Assembly (NCBI GenBank): GCA_964036295.1
Contig: OZ038462.1
Span: 8,687,767 to 8,751,766, forward strand
Direction: 5' to 3'
Source of the DNA: Plumapathes pennacea
Lineage: Eukaryota; Cnidaria; Anthozoa; Antipatharia; Myriopathidae
Length of the DNA stretch: 64,000 nt
Shown piece by piece: positions 1-14,536 of this stretch; within the stretch, counting starts at the first letter, position 1, and the number at the start of each line of letters is the position of its first letter. The notes beneath the pieces are model-generated. The model made no database searches. It was not told where the DNA came from and saw nothing but the letters and a program-made list of their open reading frames with translations. The position numbers and the translations under genes were made by a program.

Positions 1-36
1 GCTTAAATTTGGCTCTTTTGCTCGAAAGGTGTGATG

Positions 37-309
37 CATGAGGAGCACCCATCGGAGCTGTTCCACAAAATATGTGTTCCGCACTGCAACCTGTCCTGGC
101 TGGCATGAGATCTATCTGCTTTTTTGCCGGCTGAGGAAAAAAATAAATCGGACTGATGGGAGAAAGATAGCCCTTTTCAATCTCGCATGGGAACAAGCAA
201 GACTGCAATCGAGGATACATTTTTGTTTGAAATGCTGACATTTTCTCACAAAGTGGTAGACCATCAAGTTGCTGGCTGGGAGATTTTATGGGGCCGCTCT
301 GCTGGGAAA
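37..309. other. Non-satellite insertion inside the first monomer
   Basis: The monomer text runs to GTGTGATG at 29-36 and resumes with ATTAGTGCATGAC near 309. The ~270 bp between them do not match the monomer. No inverted termini or convincing target duplication are visible, so it may be an insertion or a retained ancestral segment. The 66-codon ORF that starts here is not supported as a gene. Confidence 0.6.
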
Positions 310-1979
310 TAATTAGTGCATGACTTGCTCTAATTTGCTCTAATTTCTCACGAAGCGCGGGCTAAAAGTTTACAAAAACTATGCCAAAGCCGTCGGCATA
401 GTCCCAGCAACGTTTCCTGAAAGTTTCATGGAATTCTGAGATGGTCGAAAAATGACCGGATTTTGACAAAATACTAAGGCTATAGCGCAGGGTTTTTTCT
501 CAAAAAATGAAAACTCTTGAAACTTTCAGGAAACCTTCCTTGGATTATAACAAGACCTTTTGCAATATATTAGCTTTATCTATTTTCATCAAATGGCGAG
601 ATATAGCAGCTTAAATTTGGCTCCTTTGCTCGAAAGGTGTGATGTTTTAATTAGTGCATGATTTGCTCTAATTTTCTCTAATTTCGCACGACGCGTTGGC
701 TATACTTTATAAAAACTATGCAAAAACCGTCGGCATAGCCCCAGCAACGCTTCCTGAAAGTTTCATCCGATTCTGAGAAGGTCGAAAAATGACCTGATTT
801 TAACAAAATACTAAGGCTATAGCACAGGGTTTTTTGTCAAAACTTCAAAACTCTTGAAACTTTAAGTAAACCTTCCTTACATTATAAGAAGACCTTTTGT
901 AATACATTTGCTTTATCTATTTTCATCCGTTGGCGAGATATTGCAGCTTGAATTTGGCTCCTTTTCTCGAAAGGTGTGATGTTTTAATTAGTGCATGACT
1001 TGCTCTAATTTCCTCTAATTTCTTTCGACGCGTGGGCTAAAAGTTTGGAAAAACTATGCAAAAACCGTCGGCATAGTCCAAGCAACGTTTCCTGAAACTT
1101 TCATGCGATTCTGAGATGGTCGAAAAGTGACCGGATTTTGACAAAATACTAAAGCTAATTGAAAACTCTTGAAACTTTCAGGAAACCTTCCCTGGATTAT
1201 AACAAGGCTTTTTGCAATACATTTCCTTTATCTATCTTCATCCGTTGCCGAGATATAGCAGCTTAACTCGAAAGGTGTAATGAATTAATTAGTGCATGAT
1301 TTGCTCTAATTTGCTGTAATTTCTCACCACGCGCGCGCTAAAAGTTTACAAAAACTATGCGAACTTTGTCGGCATACTCCCAGGAACATTTCCTGAAAGT
1401 TTCATGTGATCCTGAGATGGTCAAAAAATGTTGGAATTTTGACAAAATGCTAAGGCTATAGCAGGCTGGAACGTTTCCTGAAAGTTTCATGCGATTCTGA
1501 GATGGTCGAAAAATGTTGGAATTTTGACAAAATACTAAGGCTATAGGACAGGGTTTTTTCTCAAAAATTGAAAACTCTTGAAACTTTCAGGAAACCTTCC
1601 TTGCACTATAACAAGACTTTTTGCAATACATTTGCTTTATCTATCTTCATCCGTTGCCGAGATATAGCAGCTGAATTAATTAGTGTATGATTTGCTGTAA
1701 TTTCCTGTAATTTCTCACGACGCGCGCGCTAAAAGTTTACAAAAACTATGCAATCTTTGTCGGCATAGTCCCAGGAACGTTTCCTGAAAGTTTCATGCTA
1801 TTCTGAGATGGTCGAAAAATGTTGGAATTTTGACAAAATACTTTGGCTATAGCACAGGGTTTATTCTCAAAAATTGAAAACTCTTGAAACTTTCAGGAAT
1901 CCTTTCTTGGACTATAACAAGACTTTTTGCAATACATTTCCTTTATCTATCTTCATCCGTTGCCGAGATATAGCAGCTT

Positions 1980-4900
1980 AATTCGAAAGGTGTGATGAAT
2001 TAATTAGTGCATGATTTGCTCTAATTAGCTGTAATTTCTCACGACGCGCTCGCTAAAAGTTTACAAAAACTATGCAAACTTCGTCGGCATAGTCCCAGGA
2101 ACGTTTCCTGAATGTTTCATGCGATTCTGAGATGGTCGAAAAATGTTGGAATTTTGACAAAATACTAAGGCTATAGCACAGGGTTTTTTATCAAAAATTT
2201 AAACCTCTTGAAACTTTCTGGAAAACTTCCTTGGACTATAAGAAGTCTTTTTGCAATACATTTGCTTTATCTATCTTCATCCGTTGCCGAGATATAGCAG
2301 GTTATCTCGAAAGGTGTGATGAATTAATTAGTGCATGATTTGCTGTAATTTGCTGTAATTTCTCACGACACGCGCGCCAAAGGTTTACAAAAACTATGCA
2401 ATCTTTGTCAACATAGTCCAAGGGAATTTTTCTGAAAGTTTCATGCGATTCTGAGCTGGTCGGAAAATGTTGGAATTTTGAAAAAATACTAAGGCTATAG
2501 CACAGGGTTTTTTATCAAAAATTGAAACCTCTTGAAACTTTCAGGAATCCTTCCTTGGACTATAACAAGACTTTTTGCAATACATTTGCTTTATCTATCT
2601 TCATCCGTTGCCGAGATATAGCAGCTTAACTGGAAAGGTGTGATGAATTAATTAGTGCATGATTTGCTGTAATTTGCTGTAATTTCTCACGACGCGCGCG
2701 CTAAAAGTTTACAAAAACTATGCAATCTTTGTCGGCATAGCCCCAGGAACGTTTCCTGAATGTTTCATGCGATTCTGAGATGGTCGAAAAATGTTGGAAT
2801 TTTGACAAAATACTTTGGCTATAGCAAAGGGTTTTTTCTTAAAAATTGAAAACTCTTAAAACTTTCAGCAAAACTTCCTTGGACTATAAGAAGTCTTTTT
2901 GCAATACATTTGCTTTATCTATCTTCATCCGTTGCCGAGATATAGCAGCTTAACTCGAACGGTGTGATGAATTAATTAGTGCATGATTTGCTGTAATTTG
3001 CTGTAATTTCTCACGACGCGCGCGCTAAAGGTTTACAAAAACTATGCAATCTTTGTCGACATAGTCCCAGGAATATTTCTGAAAGTTTTATGCGATACTG
3101 AGATGGTCGAAAAATGTTGGAATGTTGACAAAATACTAAGGCACTAAGGCACAGGGTTTTTTCTCAAAAATTGAAAACTCTTGAAACTTTCAGGAATCTT
3201 TCCTTGGACTATAACAAGAGTTTTTGCAATACATTTGCTTTATCTATCTTCATCCGTTGCCGAGATATAGCAGCTTAACTCGAAAGGTGTGATGAATTAA
3301 TTAGTGCATGATTTGCTGTAATTTGCTGTAATTTCTCACGACGCGCGGGCTAAAAGTTTACAAAAACTATGCAATCTTCGTCGGCATATTCTCAGGAACG
3401 TTTCCTGAAAGTTTCATGCGATTCTGAGATGGTCGAAAAATGTTGGAATGTTGACAAAATATTAAGGCTATAGCACAGGGTTTTTTCTCAAAAATTGAAA
3501 ACTTTTGAAACTTGCAGGAATCCTTCCTTGGACTATAACAAGACTTTTTGCAATACATTTGCTTTATCTATCTTCATCCGTTGCCGAGATATAGCAACTT
3601 AACTCGAAAGGTGTGATGAATTAATTAGTGCATGATTTGCTGTAATTTGCTGTAATTTCTCACGACGCTCGCGCTAAAAGTTTACAAAAACTATGCAATC
3701 TTCGTCGGCATATTCTCAGGAACGTTTCCTGAAAGTTTCATGCGATTCTGAGATGGTCGAAAAATGTTGGAATTTTGACAAAATTCTAAGGCTATAGTAC
3801 AGGGTTTTTTCTCAAAAATTGAAAACTTTTGAAACTTGCAGGAATCCTTCCTTGGACTATAACAAGACTTTTTACAATACATTTGCTTTATCTATCTTCA
3901 TCCGTTGCCGAGATATAGCAGCTTAACTCCAACGGTGTGATGAATTAATTAATGCATGATTTGCTGTAATTTGCTGTAATTTCTCACGACGCGCGCGCTA
4001 AAAGTTTACAAAAACTATGCAAACTTTGTCGGCATAATCCAAGGAACGTTTCCTGAAAGTTTCATGCGATTCTGAGAGGGTCGAAAAATGTTGGAATGTT
4101 GACAAAATACTAAGGCTATAGCACAGGGTTTTTTCTCAAAAATTGAAAACTCTTGAAACTTTCAGGAAACCTTCCTTGGACTATAAGAAGTCTTTTTGCA
4201 ATACATTTGCTTTATCTATCTTCATCCGTTGCCGAGATATAGCAGCTTAATTCGAAAGGTGTGATGAATTAATTAGTGCATGATTTGCTCTAATTAGCTG
4301 TAATTTCTCACGACGCGCTCGCTAAAAGTTTACAAAAACTATGCAAACTTCGTCGGCATAGTCCCAGGAACGTTTCCTGAATGTTTCATGCGATTCTGAG
4401 ATGGTCGAAAAATGTTGGAATTTTGGCAAAATACTAAGGCTATAGCACAGGGTTTTTTATCAAAAATTTAAACCTCTTGAAACTTTCAGGAAAACTTCCT
4501 TGGACTATAAGAAGTCTTTTTGCAATACATTTGCTTTATCTATCTTCATCCGTTGCCGAGATATAGCAGCTTAACTCGAAAGGTGTGATGAATTAATTAG
4601 TGCATGATTTGCTGTAATTTGCTGTAATTTCTCACGACACGCGCGCCAAAGGTTTACAAAAACTATGCAATCTTTGTCAACATAGTCCAAGGGAATTTTT
4701 CTGAAAGTTTCATGCGATTCTGAGATGGTCGGAAAATGTTGGAATTTTGAAAAAATACTAAGGCCATAGCACAGGGTTTTTTCTCAAAAATTGAAACCTC
4801 TTGAAACTTTCAGGAATCCTTCCTTGGACTATAACAAGACTTTTTGCAATACATTTGCTTTATCTATCTTCATCCGTTGCCGAGATATAGCAGCTTAACT

Positions 4901-7900
4901 GGAAAGGTGTGATGAATTAATTAGTGCATGATTTGCTGTAATTTGCTGTAATTTCTCACGACGCGCGCGCTAAAAGTTTACAAAAACTATGCAATCTTTG
5001 TCGGCATAGCCCCAGGAACGTTTCCTGAATGTTTCATGCGTTTCTGAGATGGTCGAAAAATGTTGGAATTTTGACAAAATACTTTGGCTATAGCAAAGGG
5101 TTTTTTCTTAAAAATTGAAAACTCTTAAAACTTTCAGCAAAACTTCCTTGGACTATAAGAAGTCTTTTTGCAATACATTTGCTTTATCTATCTTCATCCG
5201 TTGCCGAGATATAGCAGCTCAACTCGAACGGTGTAATGAATTAATTAGTGCATGATTTGCTGTAATTTGCTGTAATTTCTCACGACGCGCGCGCTAAAGG
5301 TTTACAAAAACTATGCAATCTTTGTCGACATAGTCCCAGGAATATTTCTGAAAGTTTTATGCGATACTGAGATGGTCGAAAAATTTTGGAATGTTGACAA
5401 AATACTAAGGCTATAGCACAGGGTTTTTTCTCAAAAATTGAAAACTCTTGAAACTTGCAGGAATCCTTCCTTGGACTATAACAAGACTTTTTGCAATACA
5501 TTTGCTTTATCTATCTTCATCCGTTGCCGAGATATAGCAGCTTAACTCGAAAGGTGTGATGAATTAATTAGTGCATGATTTGCTGTAATTTGCTGTAATT
5601 TCTCACGACGCGCGCGCTAAAAGTTTACAAAAATTATGCAATCTTCGTCGGCATATTCTCAGGAACGTTTCCTGAAAGTTTCATGCGATTCTGAGATGGT
5701 CGAAAAATGTTGGAATTTTGACAAAATACAAAGGCTATAGCACAGGGTTTTTTCTCAAAAATTGAAAACTTTTGAAACTTGCAGGAATCCTTCCTTGGAC
5801 TATAACAAGACTTTTTGCAATACATTTGCTTTATCTATCTTCATCCGTTGCCGAGATATAGCAGCTTAATTCGAAAAGTGTGATGAATTAATTAGTGCAT
5901 GATTTGCTCTAATTAGCTGTAATTTCTCACGACGCGCTCGCTAAAAGTTTACAAAAACTATGCAAACTTCGTCGGCATAGTCCCAGGAACGTTTCCTGAA
6001 TGTTTCATGCGATTCTGAGATGGTCGAAAAATGTTGGAATTTTGGCAAAATACTAAGGCTATAGCAAAGGGTTTTTTATCAAAAATTTAAACCTCTTGAA
6101 ACTTTCAGGAAAACTTCCTTGGACTATAAGAAGTCTTTTTGCAATACATTTGCTTTATCTATCTTCATCCGTTGCCGAGATATAGCAGCTCAACTCGAAC
6201 GGTGTGATGAAATAATTAGTGCATGATTTGCTGTAATTTGCTGTAATTTCTCACGACGCGCGCGCTAAAGGTTTACAAAAACTATGCAATCTTTGTCAAC
6301 ATAGTCCCAGGAATATTTCTGAAAGTTTTATGCGATACTGAGATGGTCGAAAAATGTTGGAATGTTTACAAAATACTAAGGCTATAGCACAGGGTTTTTT
6401 CTCAAAAATTGAAAACTTTTGAAACTTGCAGGAATCCTTCCTTGGACTATAACAAGACTTTTTGCAATACATTTGCTTTATCTATCTTCATCCGTTGCCG
6501 AGATATAGCAGCTTAACTCGAAAGGTGTGATGAATTAATTAGTGCATGATTTGCTGTAATTTGCTGTAATTTCTCACGACGCGCGCGCTAAAAGTTTACA
6601 AAAACTATGCAATCTTCGTCGGCATATTCTCAGGAACGTTTCCTGAAAGTTTCATGCGATTTTGAGATGGTCGAAAAATGTTGGAATTTTGACAAAATAC
6701 AAAGGCTATAGCACAGGGTTTTTTCTCAAAAATTGAAAACTTTTGAAACTTGCAGGAATCCTTCCTTGGACTATAACAAGACTTTTTGCAATACATTTGC
6801 TTTATCTATCTTCATCCGTTGCCGAGATATAGCAGCTTAATTCGAAAAGTGTGATGAATTAATTAGTGCATGATTTGCTCTAATTAGCTGTAATTTCTCA
6901 CGACGCGCGCGCTAAAAGTTTACAAAAACTATGCAAACTTCGTCGGCATAGTCCCAGGAACGTTTCCTGAATGTTTCATGCGATTCTGAGATGGTCGAAA
7001 AATGTTGGAATTTTGGCAAAATACTATGGCTATAGCACAGGGTTTTTTATCAAAAATTTAAACCTCTTGAAACTTTCAGGAAAACTTCCTTGGACTATAA
7101 GAAGTCTTTTTGCAATACATTTGCTTTATCTATCTTCATCCGTTGCCGAGATATAGCAGCTTAACTCGAAAGGTGTGATGAATTAATTAGTGCATGATTT
7201 GCTGTAATTTGCTGTAATTTCTCACGACACGCGCGCCAAAGGTTTACAAAAACTATGCAATCTTTGTCAACATAGTCCAAGGGAATTTTTCTGAAAGTTT
7301 CATGCGATTCTGAGATGGTCGGAAAATGTTGGAATTTTGAAAAAATACTAAGGCTATAGCACAGGGTTTTTTCTCAAAAATTGAAACCTCTTGAAACTTT
7401 CAGGAATCCTTCCTTAGACTATAACAAGACTTTTTGCAATACATTTGCTTTATCTATCTTCATCCGTTGCCGAGATATAGCAGCTTAACTGGAAAGGTGT
7501 GATGAATTAATTAGTGCATGATTTGCTCTAATTTGCTGTAATTTCTCACGACGCGCGCGCTAAAAGTTTACAAAAACTATGCAATCTTTGTCGGCATAGC
7601 CCCAGGAACGTTTCCTGAATGTTTCATGCGATTCTGAGATGGTCGAAAAATGTTGGAATTTTGACAAAATACTTTGGCTATAGCAAAGGGTTTTTTCTTA
7701 AAAATTGAAAACTCTTAAAACTTTCAGCAAAACTTCCTTGGACTATAAGAAGTCTTTTTGCAATACATTTGCTTTATCTATCTTCATCCGTTGCCGAGAT
7801 ATAGCAGCTTAACTCGAACGGTGTGATGAATTAATTAGTGCATGATTTGCTGTAATTTGCTGTAATTTCTCACGACGCGCGCGCTAAAGGTTTACAAAAA

Positions 7901-8450
7901 CTATGCAATCTTTGTCGACATAGTCCCAGGAATATTTCTGAAAGTTTTATGCGATTCTGAGATGGTAGAAAAATGTTGGAATGTTGACAAAATACTAAGG
8001 CTATAGCACAGGGTTTTTTCTCAAAAATTGAAAACTTTTGAAACTTGCAGGAATCCTTCCTTGGACTATAACAAGACTTTTTGCAATACATTTGCTTTAT
8101 CTATCTTCATCCGTTGCCGAGATATAGCAGCTTAACTCGAAAGGTGTGGTGAATTAATTAGTGCATGATTTGCTGTAATTTGCTGTAATTTCTCACGACG
8201 CGCGCGCTAAAAGTTTACAAAAACTATGCAAACTTTGTCGGCATAATCCAAGGAACGTGTCTTGAAAGTTTCATGCGATTCTGAGATGGTCGAAAAATGT
8301 TGGAATTTTGACAAAATACTAAGGCTATAGCACAGGGTTTTTTCTCAAAAATTGAAAACTCTTGAAACTTTCAGAAATCCTTTCTTGGACTATAACAAGT
8401 CTTTTTGCAATACATTTGCTTTATCTATCTTCATCTGTTGCCGAGATATA
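1980..8450. repeat. Satellite domain I: higher-order repeat built from variants A-E
   Basis: Distinct monomer variants recur in order. Variant A (CTCTAATTAGCTGTAATT, later TCAAAAATTTAAACC) starts near 1980, 4248, 5870 and 6838. Variant B (CACGCGCGCCAAAGG) follows near 2363, 4632 and 7222. Variant C (TACTTTGGCTATAGCAAAGG) lies near 2810, 5080 and 7670. Variant D (GTCCCAGGAATATTTCTG) follows C. The distances between A copies are about 7, 5 and 3 monomers, so the higher-order unit has been shortened and extended by unequal exchange. Confidence 0.8.
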
Positions 8451-11400
8451 GCAGCTTAACTCGAAAGATGTGATGAATTAATTAGTGCATGATTTGCTGT
8501 AATTTGCTGTAATTTCTCACGACGCGCGGGCTAAAAGTTTACAAAAACTATGCAATCTTTGTCGGCATAGTTCCAGGAACGTTTCCTGAAAGTTTCATGC
8601 GATTCTGAGATGGTCGAAAAATGTTGGAATTTTGACAAAATACTAAGGTTATAGCACAGGGTTTTTTCTCAAAAATTGAAAACTCTTGAAACTTTCAGGA
8701 AACCTTCCTTGGACTATAACAAGACTTTTTGCAATACATTTGCTTATCTATCTTCATGCGTTGCCGACATATAGCAGCTTAACTGGAAAGGTGTGATGAA
8801 TTAATTAGTGCATGATTTGCTGTAATTTGCTGTAATTTCTCACGACGCGCGGGCTAAAAGTTTACAAAAATTATCCAATCTTTGTCGGCATAGTCCCAGG
8901 AACGTTTCCTGAAAGTTTCATGCGATTCTGAGATGGTCGAAAAATGTTGGAATTTTGACAAAATACTAAGGCTATAGCACAGGGTTTTTTCTTAAAAATT
9001 GAAAACTCTTGAAACTTTCAGGAAACCTTCCTTGGACTATAAGAAGTCTTTTTGCAATACATTTGCTTTATCTATCTTTATCCGTTGCCGACATATAGCA
9101 GCTTAACTCGAAAGATGTGATGAATTAATTAGTGCATGATTTGCTCTAATTTGCTGTAATTTCTCACGACGCGCGCGCTAAAAGTTTACAAAAACTATGC
9201 AATCTTTGTCGGCATAGCCCCAGGAACGTTTCCTGAAAGTTTCATGCGATTCTGAGATGGTCGAAAAATGTTGGAATTTTGACAAAATACTTTGGCTATA
9301 GCACAGGGTTTTTTCTCAAAAATTGAAAATTCTTCAAACTTTCAGGAAACCTTCCTTGGACTATAACAAGACTTTTTGCAATACATTTGCTTAATTTATT
9401 TTCATGCGTTGCCGACATATAGCAGCTTAACTGGAAAGGTGTGATGAATTAATTAGTGCATGATTTGCTGTAATTTGCTGTAATTTCTCACGACGCGCGC
9501 GCTAAAAGTTTACAAATAATTATCCAGTCTTTGTCGGCATAGTCCCAGGAACGTTTCCTGAAAGTTTCATGCGATTCTGAGAGGGTCGAAAAGTGTTGGA
9601 ATGTTGACAAAATACTAAGGCTATAGCACAGACTTTTTTCTCAAAAATTGAAAACTCTTGAAACTTTCAGGAAACCTTCCTTGGACTATAACAAGTCTTT
9701 TTGCAATACACTTGCTTTATTTATCTTCATCCGTTGCCGACATATAGCAGCTTAACTCGAAAGATGTGATGAATTATTAGTGCATGATTTGCTGTAATTT
9801 GCTGTAATTTCTCACGACGCGCGGGCTAAAAGTTTACAAAAACTATGCAATCTTTGTCGGCATAGTCCCAGGAACGTTTCCTGAAAGTTTCATGCGATTC
9901 TGAGATGGTCGAAAAATGTTGGAATTTTGACAAAATACACAATGCACAGGGTTTTTTCTCAAAAATTGAAAACTCTTGAAACTTTCAGGAATCCTTCCTT
10001 GGACTATAATAAGACTATTTGCAATACATTTACTTTATCTATCTTCATCCGTTGCCGAGATATAGCAGCTTAACTCGAAAGGTGTGATGAATTAATTAGT
10101 GCAAGATTTGCTCTAATTTGCTGTAATTTCTCACGTCGCGCGCTAAAAGTTTACAAACATTATCCAATCTTTGTCGGCATGGTCCCAGGAACGTTTCCTG
10201 AAAGTTTCATGCGATTCTGAGAGGGTCGAAAAATGTTGGAATGTTGACAAAATACTAAGGCTATAGCACAGGGTTTTTTCTCAAAAATTGAAAACTCTTG
10301 AAACTTTCAGGAAACCTTCCTTGGACTATAAGAAGTCTTTTTGCAATACATTTGCTTTATCTATCTTCATCCGTTGCCGACATATAGCAGCTTAACTCGA
10401 AAGATGTGATGAATTAATTAGTGCATGATTTACTCTAATTTGCTGTAATTTCTCACGACGCGCGCGCTAAAAGTTTACAAAAACTATGCAATCTTTGTCG
10501 GCATAGCCCCAGGAACGTTTCCTGAAAGTTTCATGCGATTCTGAGATGGTCGAAAAATGTTGGAATTTTGACAAAATACTTTGGCTATAGCACAGGGTTT
10601 TTTCTCAAAATTTGAAAATTCTTCAAACTTTCAGGAAACCTTCCTTGGACTATAAAAAGACTTTTTGCAATACATTTGCTTTATCTATCTTCATGCGTTG
10701 CCGACATATAGCAGCTTAACTCGAAAGGTGTGATGAATTAATTAGTGCATGATTTGCTCTAATTTGCTGTAATTTCTCACGACGCGCGCGCTAAAAGTTT
10801 ACAAAAATTATCCAATCTTTGTCGGAATAGTCCCAGGAACGTTTCCTGAAAGTTTCATGCGATTCTGAGATGGTCGAAAAATGTTGGAATTTTGACAAAA
10901 TACTAAGGCTATAGCACAGAGTTTTTTCTCAAAAATTGAAAACTCTCGAAACTTTCAGGAAACCTTCCTTGGACTATAACAAGTCTTTTTGCAATACATT
11001 TGCTTTATCTATCTTTATCCGTTGCCGACATATAGCAGCTTAACTCGAAAGATGTGATGAATTATTAGTGCATGATTTGCTCTAATTTGCTGTAATTTCT
11101 CACGACGCGCGCGCTAAAAGTTTACAAAAACTATGCAATCTTTGTCGGCATAGTCCCAGGAACGTTTCCTGAAAGTTTCATGCGATTCTGAGATGGTCGA
11201 AAAATGTTGGAATTTTGACAAAATACACAATGCACAGGGTTTTTTCTCAAAAATTGAAAACTCTTGAAACTTTCAGAAATCCTTCCTTGGACTATAACAA
11301 GACTATTTGCAATACATTTACTTTATCTATCTTCATCCGTTGCCGAGATATAGCAGCTTAACTCGAAAGGTGTGATGAATTAATTAGTGCAAGATTTGCT

Positions 11401-14330
11401 CTAATTTGCTGTAATTTCTCACGTCGCGCGCTAAAAGTTTACAAAAATTATCCAATCTTTGTCGGCATAGTCCCAGGAACGTTTCCTGAAAGTTTCATGC
11501 GATTCTGAGATGGTCGAAAAATGTTGGAATGTTGACAAACTTTTAAGGCTATAGCACAGGGTTTTTTCTCAAAAATTGAAAACTCTTGAAACTTTCAGAA
11601 ATCCTTTCTTGGACTATAACAAGTCTTTTTGCAATACATTTGCTTTATCTATCTTCATCCGTTGCCGAGATATAGCAGCTTAACTCGAAAGATGTGATGA
11701 ATTAATTAGTGCATGATTTGCTCTAATTTGCTGTAATTTCTCACGACACGCGCGCTAAAAGTTTACAAAAGTTATCCAATCTTTGTCGGAATAGTCCCTG
11801 GAACGTTTCCTGAAAGTTTCATGCGATTCTGAGATGGTCGAAAAATGTTGGAATTTTGACAAAATACTAAGGCTATAGCACAGGGTTTTTTGTCAAAAAT
11901 TGAAAACTCTTCAAACTTTCAGGAAACCTTCCTTGGACTATAACAAGTCTTTTTGCAATACATTTGCTTTATCTATCTTCATCTGTTGCCGACATATAGC
12001 AGCTTAACTCGAAAGATGTGATGAATTAATTAGTGCATGATTTGCTGTAATTTGCTGTAATTTCTCACGACGCGCGCGCTAAAAGTTTACAAAAACTATG
12101 CAATCTTTGTCGGCATAGCCCCAGGAACGTTTCCTGAATGTTTCATGCGATTCTGAGATGGTCGAAAAATGTTGGAATGTTGACAACATACTAAGGCTAT
12201 AGCACAGGGTTTTTTCTCAAAAATTGAAAATTCTTCAAACTTTCAGGAAACCTTCCTTGGACTATAACAAGACTTTTTGCAATACATTTGCTTTATCTAT
12301 CTTCATCCGTTGCCGACATATAGCAGCTTAACTGGAAAGGTGTGATGAATTAATTAGTGCATGATTTGCTGTAATTTGCTGTAATTTCTCACGACGCGCG
12401 GGCTAAAAGTTTACAAAAATTATCCAATCTTTGTCGGCATAGTCCCAGGAACGTTTCCTGAATGTTTCATGCGATTCTGAGATGGTCGAAAAATGTTGGA
12501 ATGTTGACAAAATACTAAGGCTATAGCACAGGGTTTTTTCTCAAAAATTGAAAACTCTTGAAACTTTCAGGAAACCTTCCTTGGACTATAACAAGTCTTT
12601 TTGCAATACATTTGCTTTATCTATCTTCATCCGTTGCCGACATATAGCAGCTTAACTCGAAAGATGTGATGAATTAATTAGTGCATGATTTGCTGTAATT
12701 TGCTGTAATTTCTCACGACGCGCGCGCTAAAAGTTTACAAAAACTACGCAATCTTTGTCGGCATAGTCCCAGGAACGTTTCCTGAAAGTTTCATGCGATT
12801 CTGAGATGGTCGGAAAATGTTGGAATTTTGACAAAATACACAATGCACAGGGTTTTTTCTCAAAAATTGAAAACTCTTGAAACTTTCAGGAATCCTTCCT
12901 TGGACTATAACAAGACTTTTTGCAATACATTTACTTTATCTATCTTCATCCGTTGCCGAGATATAGCAGCTTAACTCGAAAGATGTGATGAATTAATTAG
13001 TGCATGATTTGCTGTAATTTGCTGTAATTTCTCACGACGCGCGCGCTAAAAGTTTACAAAAACTATGCAATCTTTGTCGGCATAGCCCCAGGAACGTTTC
13101 CTGAAAGTTTCATGCGATTCTGAGATGGTCGAAAAATGTTGGAATTTTGACAAAATACTTTGGCTATAGCACATGGTTTTTTCTCAAAAATTGAAAATTC
13201 TTCAAACTTTCAGGAAACCTTCCTTGGACTATAACAAGACTTTTTGCAATACATTTGCTTTATCTATCTTCATGCGTTGCCGACATATAGCAGCTTAACT
13301 CGAAAGGTGTGATGAATTAATTAGTGCATGATTTGCTGTAATTTGCTGTAATTTCTCACGACGCGCGGGCTAAAAGTTTACAAAAATTATCCAATCTTTG
13401 TCGGCATAGTCCCAGGAACGTTTCCTGAATGTTTCATGCGATTCTGAGATGGTCGAAAAATGTTGGAATTTTGACAAAATACTAAGGCTATAGCACAGAG
13501 TTTTTTCTCAAAAATTGAAAACTCTTGAAACTTTTAGGAAACCTTCCTTGGACTATAAGAAGTCTTTTTGCAATACATTTGCTTTATCTATCTTCATCCG
13601 TTGCCGACATATAGCAGCTTAACTCGAAAGATGTGATGAATTATTAGTGCATGATTTGCTGTAATTTGCTGTAATTTCTCACGACGCGCGCGCTAAAAGT
13701 TTACAAAAACTATGCAATCTTTGTCGGCATAGTCCCAGGAACGTTTCCTGAAAGTTTCATGCGATTCTGAGATGGTCGAAAAATGTTGGAATGTTGACAA
13801 AATACTAAGGCTATAGCACAGAGTTTTTTCTCAAAAATTGAAAACTCTTGAAACTTTCAGGAAACCTTCCTTGGACTATAAGAAGTCTTTTTGCAATACA
13901 TTTGCTTTATCTATCTTCATCCGTTGCCGACATATAGCAGCTTAACTCGAAAGATGTGATGAATTATTAGTGCATGATTTGCTGTAATTTGTTGTAATTT
14001 CTCACGACGCGCGCGCTAAAAGTTTACAAAAACTATGCAATCTTTGTCGGCATAGTCCCAGGAACGTTTCCTGAAAGTTTCATGCGATTCTGAGATGGTC
14101 GAAAAATGTTGGAATTTTGACAAAATACACAATGCACAGGGTTTTTTCTCAAAAATTGAAAACTCTTGAAACTTTCAGGAATCCTTCCTTGGACTATAAC
14201 AAGACTATTTGCAATACATTTACTTTATCTATCTTCATCCGTTGCCGAGATATAGCAGCTTAACTCGAAAGGTGTGATGAATTAATTAGTGCATGATTTG
14301 CTCTAATTTGCTGTAATTTCTCACGACGCG
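8451..14330. repeat. Satellite domain II: a second higher-order pattern
   Basis: From about 8450 onward monomers carry GCCGACATATAGCAG instead of GCCGAGATATAGCAG in many copies. A deletion variant, AAATACACAATGCACAGGG, replaces the usual AAATACTAAGGCTATAGCACAGGG near 9933, 11221, 12834 and 14123, at spacings of about 4, 5 and 4 monomers. This variant is absent from domain I, so the two halves were homogenised separately. Confidence 0.8.
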
Positions 14331-14536
14331 CGCGCTAAAAGTTTACAAAAACTATGCAAACTTCGTCGGCAGAGTCCCAGGAACGTTTCCTGAAAGTTTC
14401 ATGCGATTCTGAGATGGTCGAAAAATGACCGGATTTTAACAAAACTCTAAGGCTATAGCACAGGGTTTTTTGTCAAAAATTAAAAACCCTTGAAACTTTC
14501 AGGAAACCTTTCTTGGATTATAAGAAGACTCTTTGC

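Larger units (their letters stand above)
1..14536. repeat. Satellite array, ~324-bp monomer, about 44 copies
   Basis: Head-to-tail repeat that starts before the window and ends at about 14536, where the sequence becomes unique. Landmarks recur every 322-324 bp, for example the block beginning CTCGAAAGGTGTGATGAATT and the block GAGATGGTCGAAAAATGTTG. Each monomer contains a doubled TGCTGTAATT, a CpG-rich run (ACGCGCGCGC), and a 16-bp inverted repeat about 90 bp apart. Monomers at both ends (about 1-1400 and 14340-14536) carry GACCGGATTTT where the core carries GTTGGAATTTT, so the edges are more divergent and resemble each other. The short ORFs that recur on the minus strand at the monomer period are a by-product of the repeat and not genes. 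Function is unknown; pericentromeric or other heterochromatic satellite is possible. Confidence 0.97.

Noticed and set aside
3367..8091. Recurrent 60-73-codon minus-strand ORFs beginning MYCKKSCYS
   Set aside because: They recur at the 324-bp satellite period and change with each monomer variant. They are frames through the repeat and not genes.
1..14536. CRISPR-like array
   Set aside because: The whole monomer repeats with no unique spacers between short repeats, and the surroundings are eukaryotic, with spliced genes.
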